Of a stretch of DNA of 64,000 nucleotides, positions 16,549 through 24,292 are shown one piece after another. Positions within the stretch are counted from its first letter, which is position 1. Every line of letters starts with the position of its first letter. Position numbers and translations under genes: made by a program. The notes beneath the pieces were generated by a model that saw nothing but the letters and a program-made list of their open reading frames with translations, ran no database searches and was not told the origin of the DNA. Origin of the DNA: Pseudarthrobacter sp. NIBRBAC000502770 (GTDB lineage Bacteria; Actinomycetota; Actinomycetes; Actinomycetales; Micrococcaceae); contig NZ_CP041197.1 of the NCBI RefSeq assembly GCF_006517815.1, positions 1 through 64,000 on the forward strand. Reading direction: 5' to 3'.

Positions 16549-16977
16549 ATGAACGCAGTAACCACTATGACGGTGACCACCCGGGACACCGGGGAAACCA
16601 TCGACGGCGTGACCGTGCTGGGCGATTACCACGAGAACGGCGGCTACGACTGGATGGAACTCATCGGTGAACACGGCTGGGCCGTCATCCCCAGCTGGGG
16701 GAGTGACGGCTGGGACCTTGGCAATTGGCCCTACGTCATGGTCGCCGCGACCCGCACCGCTGACAGCATCGGAAACCTGTTCGGCGTCGCCACCTACTGC
16801 GAGGGAGACGTGAGCTGCACGTTCTACCGGACCAAGGCCCGCCAATGGGACGCGATCAGCGAACAGGCGTTCTTCCAGTGGAAGAACGGCCAGGCCCACG
16901 GCCCGGACGACCTGCCCGAAGCCGCCGCGGAATTGCCGAGCCGGTACCGGATGCCGTACATGGCCAACGTCGCCTAA
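16549..16977 (+). CDS. Unknown soluble protein behind leader copy 2
   Basis: A 142-residue protein, rich in Trp, Tyr and Gly (GGYDWMELIGEHGWAVIPSWGSDGWDLGNWPY). No membrane segment or recognised catalytic motif. It has a good start directly after the leader's ribosome-binding site. The sequence looks like a compact mixed alpha/beta domain typical of plasmid accessory or anti-restriction-like proteins, but I cannot name a family. Expression is presumably controlled together with the other two leader-bearing genes. Confidence 0.7.
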   Translation: MNAVTTMTVTTRDTGETIDGVTVLGDYHENGGYDWMELIGEHGWAVIPSWGSDGWDLGNWPYVMVAATRTADSIGNLFGVATYCEGDVSCTFYRTKARQWDAISEQAFFQWKNGQAHGPDDLPEAAAELPSRYRMPYMANVA

Positions 16978-16990
16978 ACCTCCTGAAACT

Positions 16991-17017
16991 TTGCCGGGCG
17001 GAACCACCGCCCGGCAA
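16991..17017 (+). terminator. Hairpin downstream of the 16549 gene
   Basis: TTGCCGGGCGG (16991-17001) pairs with CCGCCCGGCAA (17007-17017) around the loop aacca. There is no T-run, so termination strength is uncertain. The next 190 bases up to leader copy 3 hold no gene that I can support. Confidence 0.5.
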
Positions 17018-17210
17018 GGTGACGCCCTCCTCACTAATGGACCGGGACCGGCCGAAAGGTTCGGGCGGTCCGCCGCCGGTGGTTGGCTTCCGTCGCTGGT
17101 CACCGGCGGCGCACCGCCGTTTCGGTGAAGGACCGCCGGAGGAACAGGCAGCGGGCCGGCCAGGCTAGGAGCGGGGCCGGCATGGGCGGATCCAGGGGAG
17201 ACGAAGCCAG

Positions 17211-17612
17211 GGGCATGCTCGCAGGGCTCGCACCCATTCGGGCGTCCGCTGGCGCGGCCGGCTGTGGGTCCAGTGCTGTCCGTCGCAGGGCTCCGGCCAG
17301 CCCTGGCCCTGTCTTGTCTACGACGTCTTTTGGTTGCTGTCCTCCGGATTCTAGGCGTCCGCTCCACCCCGTCTAGCCCCGGTTCCGCAAGCTCCACCGG
17401 GGCCTGCGGGGCAGGAAATGTCCCTCCGGCGCTCCTGCGTCGCTGATTTCCTCCGGGAATTTCCTTCACCTTGCCCTGCGGGTAGACAGGGCTCCGTCGG
17501 CCGCCGAGCAAGCGAGCTTGCCAGCAACCAAAAAACAACGGGGGAGAGGGGAAGCTGGCCGGTCACCTGAGCCGCCCCACCCACCGGAATCCTCTGCAAA
17601 AGGAGCAACACC
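17211..17612 (+). ncRNA. Repeated structured 5' leader, copy 3
   Basis: Third copy, matching copy 2 from 17211 to the start codon at 17613. It is the most diverged: the GCCCC/GGGGC stem has become GCCCCGG/CCGGGGC with an unrelated loop (ttccgcaagctcca), a change that keeps and lengthens the pairing. The large central stem keeps 10 of 12 outer pairs. The long-range pair TTTTGGTTGCTG/CAGCAACCAAAA and the Shine-Dalgarno hairpin are unchanged. The compensated change supports function as a folded RNA. Confidence 0.7.
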
Positions 17613-18956
17613 ATGAACACCACACCCACCCTCGAAATGCTCAACCCGGCCACCCTGACCGTGGACATCAACGTCCGCAAAGACGCCGCCCTGACCCCCG
17701 ATTTCATTGCCAGCATCAAAGAGCACGGCGTGATGGAACCCGTCATCGCCCACCGCAAGGACGACGGGACCGTGCACGTCCTGATGGGACAGCGCCGCAC
17801 CCGCGCCGCCGTTGAAGCCGGACGCACCAGCATCCCGGTGATGATCATCGAGTCCCCCGAGGAAGCAGAACGGATCGTGACCCAGGTCGTGGAGAACATC
17901 CAGCGCGCCGAACTGACCGAAGCGGACGAGGCCGACGCCTACCACCAGCTGTCCCTGATCGGCGTCTCAGCCGCCGCGATCGCCAAGAAAACCGGACGCA
18001 CCAAGACCATCGTGGAAGGGGCGCTGAAAGCCAAATCCTCGACCGCCGGATCCACCGCCCTGGGCAAGGGATACACCATCGACGAAGCGCTCATCATGGC
18101 CGAATTTGAAGGGGACCAGGACGCCACGGAGGAATTAGAGTCCGTGATCGCGGACGAACCCGATCAGCTCCTGCACGTCGCGCAGATGCTCCGGGACCGC
18201 CGCGACCGCGCCGCCGCCCTCGCCGCACTCATCGCCGAGCTCGAGGCGGAGGGCAAGACCATCGTGGAGGACGCCGGGCACTACTCCAACGAAGAGAACC
18301 TGTACGTCTCGGCCGCGAAGCGGGCCGACGGGAAACCGGCCACCGACGAGGACGCCAACGCCTACCTGATCAGCACCGACTACCGGGGCCAGCACAACGC
18401 CCAGCCCGTCATCACCGGCTGGCAGGACCGGGGCTTCACCCCGAAGTACGAACGCTACGACGGCGGCACGCAGGCCCAGAAAGGCCCGATGACCGAGGAA
18501 CAGAAAGCCGAGCGGAAAACCCTGATCGCCAATAACCGCGAGATGGAAAGCGCCACGAAGGTCAGGCGTGAATTCGTGAAGACCCTGCTGTCGCGCAAGA
18601 CCGCGCCGAAGGGCTGGCAGTACTTCACCGTCCACGCCATCACCCACGACCCCGAAACCGCCAGCGGCTACGACGGCAAAGTCGCCACCGAGATGATCGG
18701 GGCCAAGACCGGAGAGGACACCGATCGGTGGGGCTGGAACCCGTTGCGGGACCACACCGCCAAAACCACCACACGCCCAGAATTCTCCCTCATCGCCCTG
18801 ATCTGCGCCGGGTATGAAAAGACCCTCCAGAAAGACTCATGGCGGTCCGCCGAGAAGCGGCACTTCCACTACCTGAACCAGCTCACCACATGGGGATACA
18901 CCGCCAGCGCCGTCGAGCAGATCATCATCGACAATCACACCACCGACACCGAGTAA
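17613..18956 (+). CDS. ParB/Spo0J-like nuclease-domain protein
   Basis: A 447-residue protein. The N-terminal ParB/Srx domain shows LNPATLTVDINVRKD, the GQRRTRAAVEAG box (equivalent to GERRxRA) and VVENIQRAELTEADEA, followed by a helix-turn-helix (SAAAIAKKTGRTKTIVEGALKA). The C-terminal 250 residues are not recognised. It is far from parA and has its own leader, so it is more likely an accessory DNA-binding or CTP-switch protein than the partition ParB; plasmid ParB-like proteins of this kind are widespread with unknown roles. Confidence 0.8.
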   Translation: MNTTPTLEMLNPATLTVDINVRKDAALTPDFIASIKEHGVMEPVIAHRKDDGTVHVLMGQRRTRAAVEAGRTSIPVMIIESPEEAERIVTQVVENIQRAELTEADEADAYHQLSLIGVSAAAIAKKTGRTKTIVEGALKAKSSTAGSTALGKGYTIDEALIMAEFEGDQDATEELESVIADEPDQLLHVAQMLRDRRDRAAALAALIAELEAEGKTIVEDAGHYSNEENLYVSAAKRADGKPATDEDANAYLISTDYRGQHNAQPVITGWQDRGFTPKYERYDGGTQAQKGPMTEEQKAERKTLIANNREMESATKVRREFVKTLLSRKTAPKGWQYFTVHAITHDPETASGYDGKVATEMIGAKTGEDTDRWGWNPLRDHTAKTTTRPEFSLIALICAGYEKTLQKDSWRSAEKRHFHYLNQLTTWGYTASAVEQIIIDNHTTDTE

Positions 18957-18968
18957 CCGGACAGTGAA

Positions 18969-19000
18969 CCGGGCGGCTGGCCCCAGGGGCAGCCGCCCGG
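18969..19000 (+). terminator. Hairpin after the ParB-like gene
   Basis: CCGGGCGGCTG (18969-18979) and CAGCCGCCCGG (18990-19000) form an 11-bp stem, with GCCCC/GGGGC extending it inward. It starts 13 nt after the stop codon. No T-run follows, so it may be a terminator or an mRNA-stabilising structure. Confidence 0.6.
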
Positions 19001-19182
19001 CCCACTCACCCCGGCAAGGGCCAGGAACCTTCCAGAAGTGGGGCGGTCCGTCGCCCCGGGCGAACCACAGCAGCCACTCACCAGCGACGGACCGCCATTA
19101 ACCGCGACCACGCGCCGGCGCACCACCACCCCCGCGGGACCAGGAACAACGAGGTACCAGGCCGCGGCAGCACCACAAAACA

Positions 19183-19260
19183 GTTCAGCTAAGCTGAACC
19201 ACATATTTCCTTTGCAGAGGGAAAACCAGGCAGGGCCGGCTCACGCCGGCCCTGCCTTCT
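19183..19260 (+). ncRNA. Small-RNA-like element, copy 2 (anti-leader loop plus terminator)
   Basis: Same architecture as the element at 15809: a hairpin (GTTCAGCT-a-AGCTGAAC, 19183-19199), a short spacer, the identical motif TTTCCTTTGCAGAGGGAAA (19206-19224), then a terminator stem AGGCAGGGCCGGC/GCCGGCCCTGCCT (19228-19257) followed by TCTTA. Only the central motif is sequence-identical between the two loci; both flanking hairpins differ in sequence but keep their positions. The surrounding 19001-19306 contains no supported gene. Regulatory RNA function is inferred. Confidence 0.55.
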
Positions 19261-19306
19261 TAACGTCACGCACGGACCTTCCGGAATGCCCTCGGCGGTC
19301 CGCGGA

Positions 19307-20680
19307 TTAGGCCAGGAGTCCGTCGCTCTTCCATTTCAAGGCATAAGCCAGGTATGGCTCCAGGATGTCGATTTCGCCGTGCCTGCGGGAGTTGTATTCG
19401 AACAAAGGCTGATGTTTGTTGTTTGGCAGGGACTCATCCGGTGCTGCTGCTGGTAGCTCGTCATCCTCGGTTTCAAGGTCATCCGCGTGTTGAGCGCTCA
19501 GCGTTCTGGAGGAGATCTTAGTGAGTTGGTTCAGCTTGGTAACGAGGTTGAGTCGCGCGTATTCATCGTTCGAACCGTTTGTCAGCAGCTGTGTGACGAT
19601 AGGTTTCAAGTCGCGAACCTTCGTCGAAAGGACCGGGCCGCCGGCCTTTAGGGCAGCGAAGATTAGCTGGTATCCGTCCAATTTGCGGCCGTCCTGCAAG
19701 TCAAATACCCGACGGTCCTGACCTCGTACCGGAGGTCCGAAGACCAAGGTCTCGAGCCATTCGTAGGCCCTCTCATCCACCTGTTCCTCGAAGAAATCGG
19801 ACCACGTCGCAGGAGCCTGAAGGGGCGTGGGCTGCTGTTGCTCTACCTTGATGCCGTTGACGTCGCGGACAAAGCTGAGGCACAGCGCCTGCATGAGCTG
19901 AGGGCTACCGTAACTTTCACGGGCTAGCATTTGTCCGTATGCGCCGCTGGGGTCCAGGAGATTGAGTTTGTGGAAACCGAGCTTAGCTATCTCTTCTAGC
20001 TCAGAGAGTGTCCATCCCTCCAGCGTTGCCACTTTGTTCCGACCGATCATGTCCTGGATTTGGGTCACTGCTTCGTTGCGGTGATGAGGCAATGTGATGA
20101 GTACGCCAGTGGCGCCATTTGCGCAGAGTCCCTTGAGGCTGGCGACAACCTGAGCGCGCACGGAGGGCGGCATGTAGTGGAAGTCATCGATGATGATTAC
20201 AGCAGATTGATCGACTTCGTTCAGGGCGCGAATGGCCGCCGTGACAGCTTGGTCTGCGGGAATTTCGGCGGACCAACCCTTGGCAATAATGCGCGAGTGC
20301 TCGCCGCCAATTTGGCTTTCGGCGCTACCAAGCAGGAGGTCGAGCTTGGCTTTGAATCCCCATTTCGAGGTGTCACCATTTGTCTTGTTGCCATTTTGGG
20401 ACGTTGGTATGTCGAGTTGGGCCGCTAGACGTACCCAGAAATCCTTGGCATCGGTGATCCAGCTGCCGTCAATGTAAAAGGCATCGGGCACAGTCCTGCG
20501 AACCAATACCGTTTTGCCCATTTTCGTGGGGCCTACCACAGGGATGAGGTATCCCTTCTGGTGCACATATTGGCGGATCCTGGCGACCTGGGGAGCATTT
20601 TCCCGTTCGACATGTGTGTATTCGGAGTCGAGCCCAGGCACAAAGACCTTATCGACAGCTAGCAAGGGTTTTGAGGTCAT
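19307..20680 (-). CDS. P-loop (STAND/AAA-like) ATPase of unknown role
   Basis: A 457-residue protein. The Walker A motif is VVGPTKMGKT (near residue 53) and the Walker B motif is SAVIIIDDFHY (near 165), typical of AAA/STAND-type ATPases. The C-terminal 200 residues may hold winged-helix segments and a charged acidic linker. Base composition is clearly lower in GC than the neighbouring genes. The next gene upstream, in the same direction 182 bp away, encodes a membrane coiled-coil protein of similar composition, so the two may be a transferred unit, possibly a defence or stress system (inference). Confidence 0.7.
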   Translation of the reverse strand: MTSKPLLAVDKVFVPGLDSEYTHVERENAPQVARIRQYVHQKGYLIPVVGPTKMGKTVLVRRTVPDAFYIDGSWITDAKDFWVRLAAQLDIPTSQNGNKTNGDTSKWGFKAKLDLLLGSAESQIGGEHSRIIAKGWSAEIPADQAVTAAIRALNEVDQSAVIIIDDFHYMPPSVRAQVVASLKGLCANGATGVLITLPHHRNEAVTQIQDMIGRNKVATLEGWTLSELEEIAKLGFHKLNLLDPSGAYGQMLARESYGSPQLMQALCLSFVRDVNGIKVEQQQPTPLQAPATWSDFFEEQVDERAYEWLETLVFGPPVRGQDRRVFDLQDGRKLDGYQLIFAALKAGGPVLSTKVRDLKPIVTQLLTNGSNDEYARLNLVTKLNQLTKISSRTLSAQHADDLETEDDELPAAAPDESLPNNKHQPLFEYNSRRHGEIDILEPYLAYALKWKSDGLLA

Positions 20681-20862
20681 GGCTAGAGCCTACGACGGCC
20701 GCCCTCGTGCACCCTCGTTCTTCGCTGCTGATGTGTGGCGGTTCGCGAGGAGAAAGGAAAACCTGGCTTTCCATGACTGCGGGACCTTGCGCTGCTTTAG
20801 ATCCGAAAGTCAGTCAAAAGCGATCGCTCACGATGTGTCGGAGTCTCTTGGGAAGGAAGGCG

Positions 20863-21831
20863 TCACTCGCTGGCTACGGTTTGTTCCTCATTGGCGCCGA
20901 TCTTTCGCCAGAACCACACAACATAGCCAAGGATGGCTAGTAGCCCAACGACGAAGCTGACGATGAGACCAACCTTCGCCCAATTTGCCAAGGCATCCGG
21001 CTCAAGGGCCATCACAACCACTGGCACTAGGATCCCCAAGAGTGAGAGGACGCCTAGCATCCAAATCGCGGAAAGAACCCCGAGCGGCTTACCAACCCGA
21101 ACCAACTCGTCATTCAAGCGGCTCCGCTCGGCGATAGCTGACTTGAGTTGCGTACTCAAATCCGACTCGGCCCGAAGTGCTTCATCAGCCCGTCGGGCAT
21201 TTACTTCATGCACCCAAGGGGGCGTTATGCCGGCGATCAATGATCGATGATCGAATGCGCCTCCAAACATCCCAGGAGGTGAGGGCAGCCGCTTCCGCAG
21301 ATGTTCGAACGCGCTCTCGTACAGATCTCGATCAGTGTCGATGGAAAGACCACGGGCGACAAGGTCCTCAAGGTCCAGCTCTCGGGTATCGCCTCTCCTG
21401 AAGGCCGCCTTAATGTCTTTCACCGCCTGCACGGTGCGCTCCCGCAATTCAAGTGCGTACGGCTTGAGCTCCTCCTCGGTAGTTCCCCTCGGAACAAAGT
21501 CATGAAGCATTTCGTCCAAATCCAGTTCGGGATCCTCAAGGAACTTATCCACAGCCTCGTCATGGAAATCTCGTTGAGCCCTTCCGAGCCTTACCTTGCG
21601 GGCATCGTCCAGATCCGATTGGACATGGGATATGCGACCTGAAGCTGCGGCCAGAAGCCGTCGAAGTCCTTCTCTTTCGCTAGAGATGGCCACTAGGCGG
21701 CTCACAAGAAACCCGCCGATAATGGCAACGAGAACGGCTGAGGCCTGGCTTAGCGTAGCCAAAAGGGTACTTGGATCACCGGCATTCTGTTGCGGCGCAT
21801 TGACGATCACGGTGATCGGGTCGCACTGCAT
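20863..21831 (-). CDS. Membrane protein with central coiled coil, paired with the ATPase
   Basis: About 322 residues from the ATG at 21831 (the frame extends further to a TTG at 21954, so the start is uncertain). One N-terminal membrane helix (LSQASAVLVAIIGGFLVSRLVA), a long charged cytoplasmic helical region with coiled-coil character (about 70-220), and two C-terminal membrane helices (SAIWMLGVLSLLGILVPVVV, VGLIVSFVVGLLAILGYVVW). No family recognised. Low GC matches the ATPase gene downstream. Membrane effectors with coiled coils occur in several anti-phage systems, but this is only an analogy. Confidence 0.65.
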   Translation of the reverse strand: MQCDPITVIVNAPQQNAGDPSTLLATLSQASAVLVAIIGGFLVSRLVAISSEREGLRRLLAAASGRISHVQSDLDDARKVRLGRAQRDFHDEAVDKFLEDPELDLDEMLHDFVPRGTTEEELKPYALELRERTVQAVKDIKAAFRRGDTRELDLEDLVARGLSIDTDRDLYESAFEHLRKRLPSPPGMFGGAFDHRSLIAGITPPWVHEVNARRADEALRAESDLSTQLKSAIAERSRLNDELVRVGKPLGVLSAIWMLGVLSLLGILVPVVVMALEPDALANWAKVGLIVSFVVGLLAILGYVVWFWRKIGANEEQTVASE

Positions 21832-22042
21832 GACGGTCTGGAGTAACGGTGTTCTGGAGAAGCATGAAAGGAATTCGGATGAGACCACCGATCGATAATA
21901 GACGTGGCCTCGGCGGGAACGCCTCCTGAAGGGTTCCAGTTTCGAAGTGGTCAAGGGTGGTGATGAGCCCGGGCGGCCACGGCGATGCTCAGGGGAATCG
22001 AGCTGCGGCGTTCCCGTTTCGTACTTGAGGCCTCCAAGGTGG

Positions 22043-22174
22043 CGTCAAAAACGACCGTTTCTTACCGAATCCGGGCAAGCCTCCTAAAAACAGCCGGATT
22101 GCCCCAATAGGGTTGGTCAGAACTGGTTTCCGAAATGAAATCCGGTCAAAACGTGAGGTGGAGGGTTTTTGACG
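22043..22174. repeat. Inverted repeats upstream of the serine recombinase (possible res/attachment subsites)
   Basis: CGTCAAAAAC (22043-22052) is repeated in inverted orientation as GTTTTTGACG (22165-22174), and the dyad AAAACGACCGTTT lies at 22047-22059. The segment is AT-richer than its surroundings and sits directly upstream of the recombinase start, as res sites often do. A crossover site is inferred; no duplicate copy was noticed elsewhere in the window. Confidence 0.4.
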
Positions 22175-22764
22175 TGTCGGGCAATGTGATCGGCTATGCG
22201 AGGGTCAGCACCCGGGGGCAGTCTCTGGATTCCCAGGTTGATGCGCTGGTGTCGGCGGGGGCGGTCCGCGTGTTTCAGGAATACGCTTCCGGGGCGACGC
22301 AGGCCCGGGCGCGGTGGATGGAGTGCCTGGACTACCTGCAACCGGGCAACGTCCTGATGGTTGCTGACCTCACCAGGCTGGGTCGTAGCACGGCGGATCT
22401 GGCTGACATTGTGACAGTGCTGGGGCGGCGGGGGATAGGGTTCCGTTCCCTGGCCGAGCCATGGCTAGATACCACCAGTGCGCACGGCAAGCTCATCTTT
22501 GACATGTTCGCCTCCCTGGCAGAGTACGAGCGTTCGAGGTTGTCCGAAAGGACAAAGGCTGGCCTGGCTGCGGCGAAGGCGCGCGGCCGGCTGGGTGGAC
22601 GCCCCCGCACCATGACGGCGGGGAAGCTTGAAACGGCCCGACAGTTACGCGGCGAGGGTCATACCTTGAAGGAGACAGCTCAAAGGCTTAGCGTCAGCGT
22701 CTCATCGCTGACCAGGGCCCTCAGTCAAAACGGAGTCCCGGAAACCAAGTCCGCACGCTCTTAG
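22174..22764 (+). CDS. Serine recombinase (resolvase/invertase family)
   Basis: A 196-residue small serine recombinase. The catalytic N-terminus IGYARVSTRGQS carries the nucleophilic Ser, followed by LTRLGRSTADL and the E-helix block MFASLAEYERSRLSERTKAGL; the C-terminus has a helix-turn-helix (TLKETAQRLSVSVSSLTRAL). The GTG at 22174 is preferred because GGAGGG lies 9 nt upstream. It probably resolves plasmid multimers or a transposon cointegrate. It stands at the left edge of the mercury region, whose acquisition it may have mediated. Confidence 0.88.
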   Translation: MSGNVIGYARVSTRGQSLDSQVDALVSAGAVRVFQEYASGATQARARWMECLDYLQPGNVLMVADLTRLGRSTADLADIVTVLGRRGIGFRSLAEPWLDTTSAHGKLIFDMFASLAEYERSRLSERTKAGLAAAKARGRLGGRPRTMTAGKLETARQLRGEGHTLKETAQRLSVSVSSLTRALSQNGVPETKSARS

Positions 22765-22845
22765 CTGTCTAGCCCTGAGCTCCGCACCCTCGATTCTCAA
22801 AATCCGATTGTGAGAGAGGCACCAGCCGGGCGGGGCCGGTTTTCG

Positions 22846-23526
22846 TCAGCGCGCAGCTGCCAGGGCCGCGGGAAGTTCGGTCAGGGCTGTGATGATGAAT
22901 TCAGGAGTCTCAAAGTGGCCCGGGTAGCTACCCCCGGTCCTGTTCAGCCAGGCCGTGCGCAATCCGGCGCGGGCGGCGCCGTGGATGTCCCACGGATGCA
23001 CGGCGACCAGCAGCATGCCGGCCGGGTCAGCCCCGGAAGCAGCGGCGGCATATTCATAAGAGGCCCGGGCAGGCTTCCAGGCGGGCGCGTCTTCGACCGA
23101 AAGCAGCGATTCGAACGCGTCCCGGATCCCGGCTTCGCTGAACAGCTTGTCGGCGATCTGGGCGGAGCCGTTGCTGAGCGTGATCAGTCGGAACCCTGCA
23201 GCGGCGAGTGCCCTGATCCCCTCGGGTACATCTGGATGTACCCCGAGGCCGGTCATGCCGGCCATGACATGGTCGACCGCTGCGGCGAGGGGGCGGTTGA
23301 GTTCCACGCCGGTCAGGAGTCCCCGGAGTGCGTCGGCCCCGATGGCGGCGAATGAGCCGTTGTCTCCGCTGGCCGTCAGTGCGAAGCCGTCACGTAGCAG
23401 TGTGGCGAACCAGAGTTTGGCCAGTTCAGCCGGCGCTCCGACCTGGCTGAAGCGTTCCCCCATGGGTGACATGTCTGACAGGGTTTCGTTGACATCAAAG
23501 ACAATGACTGAAATGGCGGTGGTCAT
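22846..23526 (-). CDS. HAD-superfamily type II 2-haloacid dehalogenase-like hydrolase
   Basis: A 226-residue HAD hydrolase. Motif I is IVFDVNETL (nucleophilic Asp), motif II LSN, a conserved Lys occurs in AWKPARASYEYA, and the motif near the end is VAVHPWDIHGAARAG. This layout is that of type II haloacid dehalogenases, which remove halogens from short 2-haloacids, though many homologues have other phosphatase-like roles. AGGAGAATCC precedes the chosen ATG at 23526. It is adjacent to, but not clearly cotranscribed with, merR. Confidence 0.85.
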   Translation of the reverse strand: MTTAISVIVFDVNETLSDMSPMGERFSQVGAPAELAKLWFATLLRDGFALTASGDNGSFAAIGADALRGLLTGVELNRPLAAAVDHVMAGMTGLGVHPDVPEGIRALAAAGFRLITLSNGSAQIADKLFSEAGIRDAFESLLSVEDAPAWKPARASYEYAAAASGADPAGMLLVAVHPWDIHGAARAGLRTAWLNRTGGSYPGHFETPEFIITALTELPAALAAAR

Positions 23527-23619
23527 GGATTCTCCTGTGGTCGCATGTACGTCTTGAGTGCAAGTCTGCCGGGCACTGGGGAATTCAGTAGCGGCCAACT
23601 GGCAGGGCCGTGGCTTTCG

Positions 23620-24012
23620 TTAGAGGTAGCTGCAGATGCGTTCGGGGTCGCAGGATGCGGGGTTTCCTGCGGCCGCGGCGTCATGGAATTCGGCGACGGT
23701 TGCCCGGAGCGCTGTGAGTTCGGCGATCTGGGCATCGAGGTGGCGGAGTTGACTGGCCAGCAGATCCTTCACGTGTACGCAGGGGGCCTGCCCGAGGTCG
23801 CGGACGGTGAGGATGTCGCTGATCTGGGCCAGGGTCAGTCCGGCGGTGCGGCCGCGGCGGATGAATTCCAGCCGGCTGACCGTCTCGTGGGGATAGTCGC
23901 GGTATCCGTTCGGGGCCCTGTCGGCGGCCGGCAGCAGGCCCCGGTCCTCGTAGAACCGCAGTGTCTTAGCCGTCAAGCCCGCAGCTGCGGCGGTCTCGCC
24001 AATGCGCATCAT
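23620..24012 (-). CDS. merR: MerR-family mercury-responsive regulator
   Basis: A 130-residue MerR regulator: winged helix (MRIGETAAAAGLTAKTLRFYEDRGLL), dimerisation helix, and metal-site cysteines Cys78, Cys121 and Cys127. MerR proteins coordinate Hg(II) with three cysteines in this arrangement, one before the long helix and two at the C-terminus. It is divergent from merA, and a perfect 13-bp-arm dyad lies 30 bp upstream of its start. The context makes Hg(II) the most likely signal, although the short C-x5-C spacing differs from the C-x8-C of Tn501 MerR. Confidence 0.85.
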   Translation of the reverse strand: MMRIGETAAAAGLTAKTLRFYEDRGLLPAADRAPNGYRDYPHETVSRLEFIRRGRTAGLTLAQISDILTVRDLGQAPCVHVKDLLASQLRHLDAQIAELTALRATVAEFHDAAAAGNPASCDPERICSYL

Positions 24013-24041
24013 GCACCTCTTCGTCCCGGGGAATTTCCCTC

Positions 24042-24069
24042 TTGACCTTCCAGTCTACTGGAAGGTCAA
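24042..24069. promoter_or_regulatory. MerR operator 1, perfect dyad
   Basis: TTGACCTTCCAGT (24042-24054), a 2-bp centre, and ACTGGAAGGTCAA (24057-24069) form a perfect inverted repeat upstream of merR. The arms contain a TTGACC -35-like element in both directions with an 18-bp spacer to TCAATA or TCAAGA. It is probably the autoregulatory site of merR and may also feed the rightward genes. Confidence 0.8.
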
Positions 24070-24187
24070 TAACGGGCACCGCAGGAACATGTGTGGGCCA
24101 CCCCGGACCGAGGGGAACTCATCTTTTTCTTGGGGGGTGAAGCCGGGACGGGGCTCCGCGCTTGTGTGCCGGCGATGAGTCCACCTC

Positions 24188-24219
24188 TTGACCTTCCCCC
24201 GTGGTGGAAGGTGCAGACT
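24188..24219 (+). promoter_or_regulatory. merA promoter with MerR operator 2
   Basis: TTGACCTTCC (24188-24197) and GGAAGGTGCA form an imperfect dyad centred between a -35 element TTGACC and a -10-like CAGACT separated by 20 bp. An over-long spacer bridged by a dyad is characteristic of MerR-activated promoters. It lies about 75 bp upstream of the merA start. Confidence 0.75.
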
Positions 24220-24292
24220 TGGGGCAGACCCATTCACGAGGCGCCGTTGCGGATATTGCAGGCGGCGCTGCTGTATGACTTTGGAGGATTTC

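Noticed and set aside
16147..17538. 463-codon leftward frame across leader copies 2 and 3
   Set aside because: It is open only because the repeated leader lacks stops in that frame; it crosses the 16549 gene in antisense and repeats itself where the leader repeats.
14117..17612. Interpreting the three repeats as a CRISPR array or insertion sequence ends
   Set aside because: The units are ~370 nt, in direct orientation, each fused to a different gene start, with no spacers, transposase or target duplications.
18935..19204. 89-codon leftward frame starting next to the small-RNA-like motif
   Set aside because: The complement of the motif gives AAAGGAAAT before an ATG, but the same motif at 15834 has no start codon there, and the frame overlaps the end of the ParB-like gene and its terminator hairpin.
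24188..24292. N-terminal extension of merA
   Set aside because: The extended frame begins within the MerR operator/promoter and contains a cysteine/arginine-rich nonsense stretch; GGAGG precedes the ATG at 24293.
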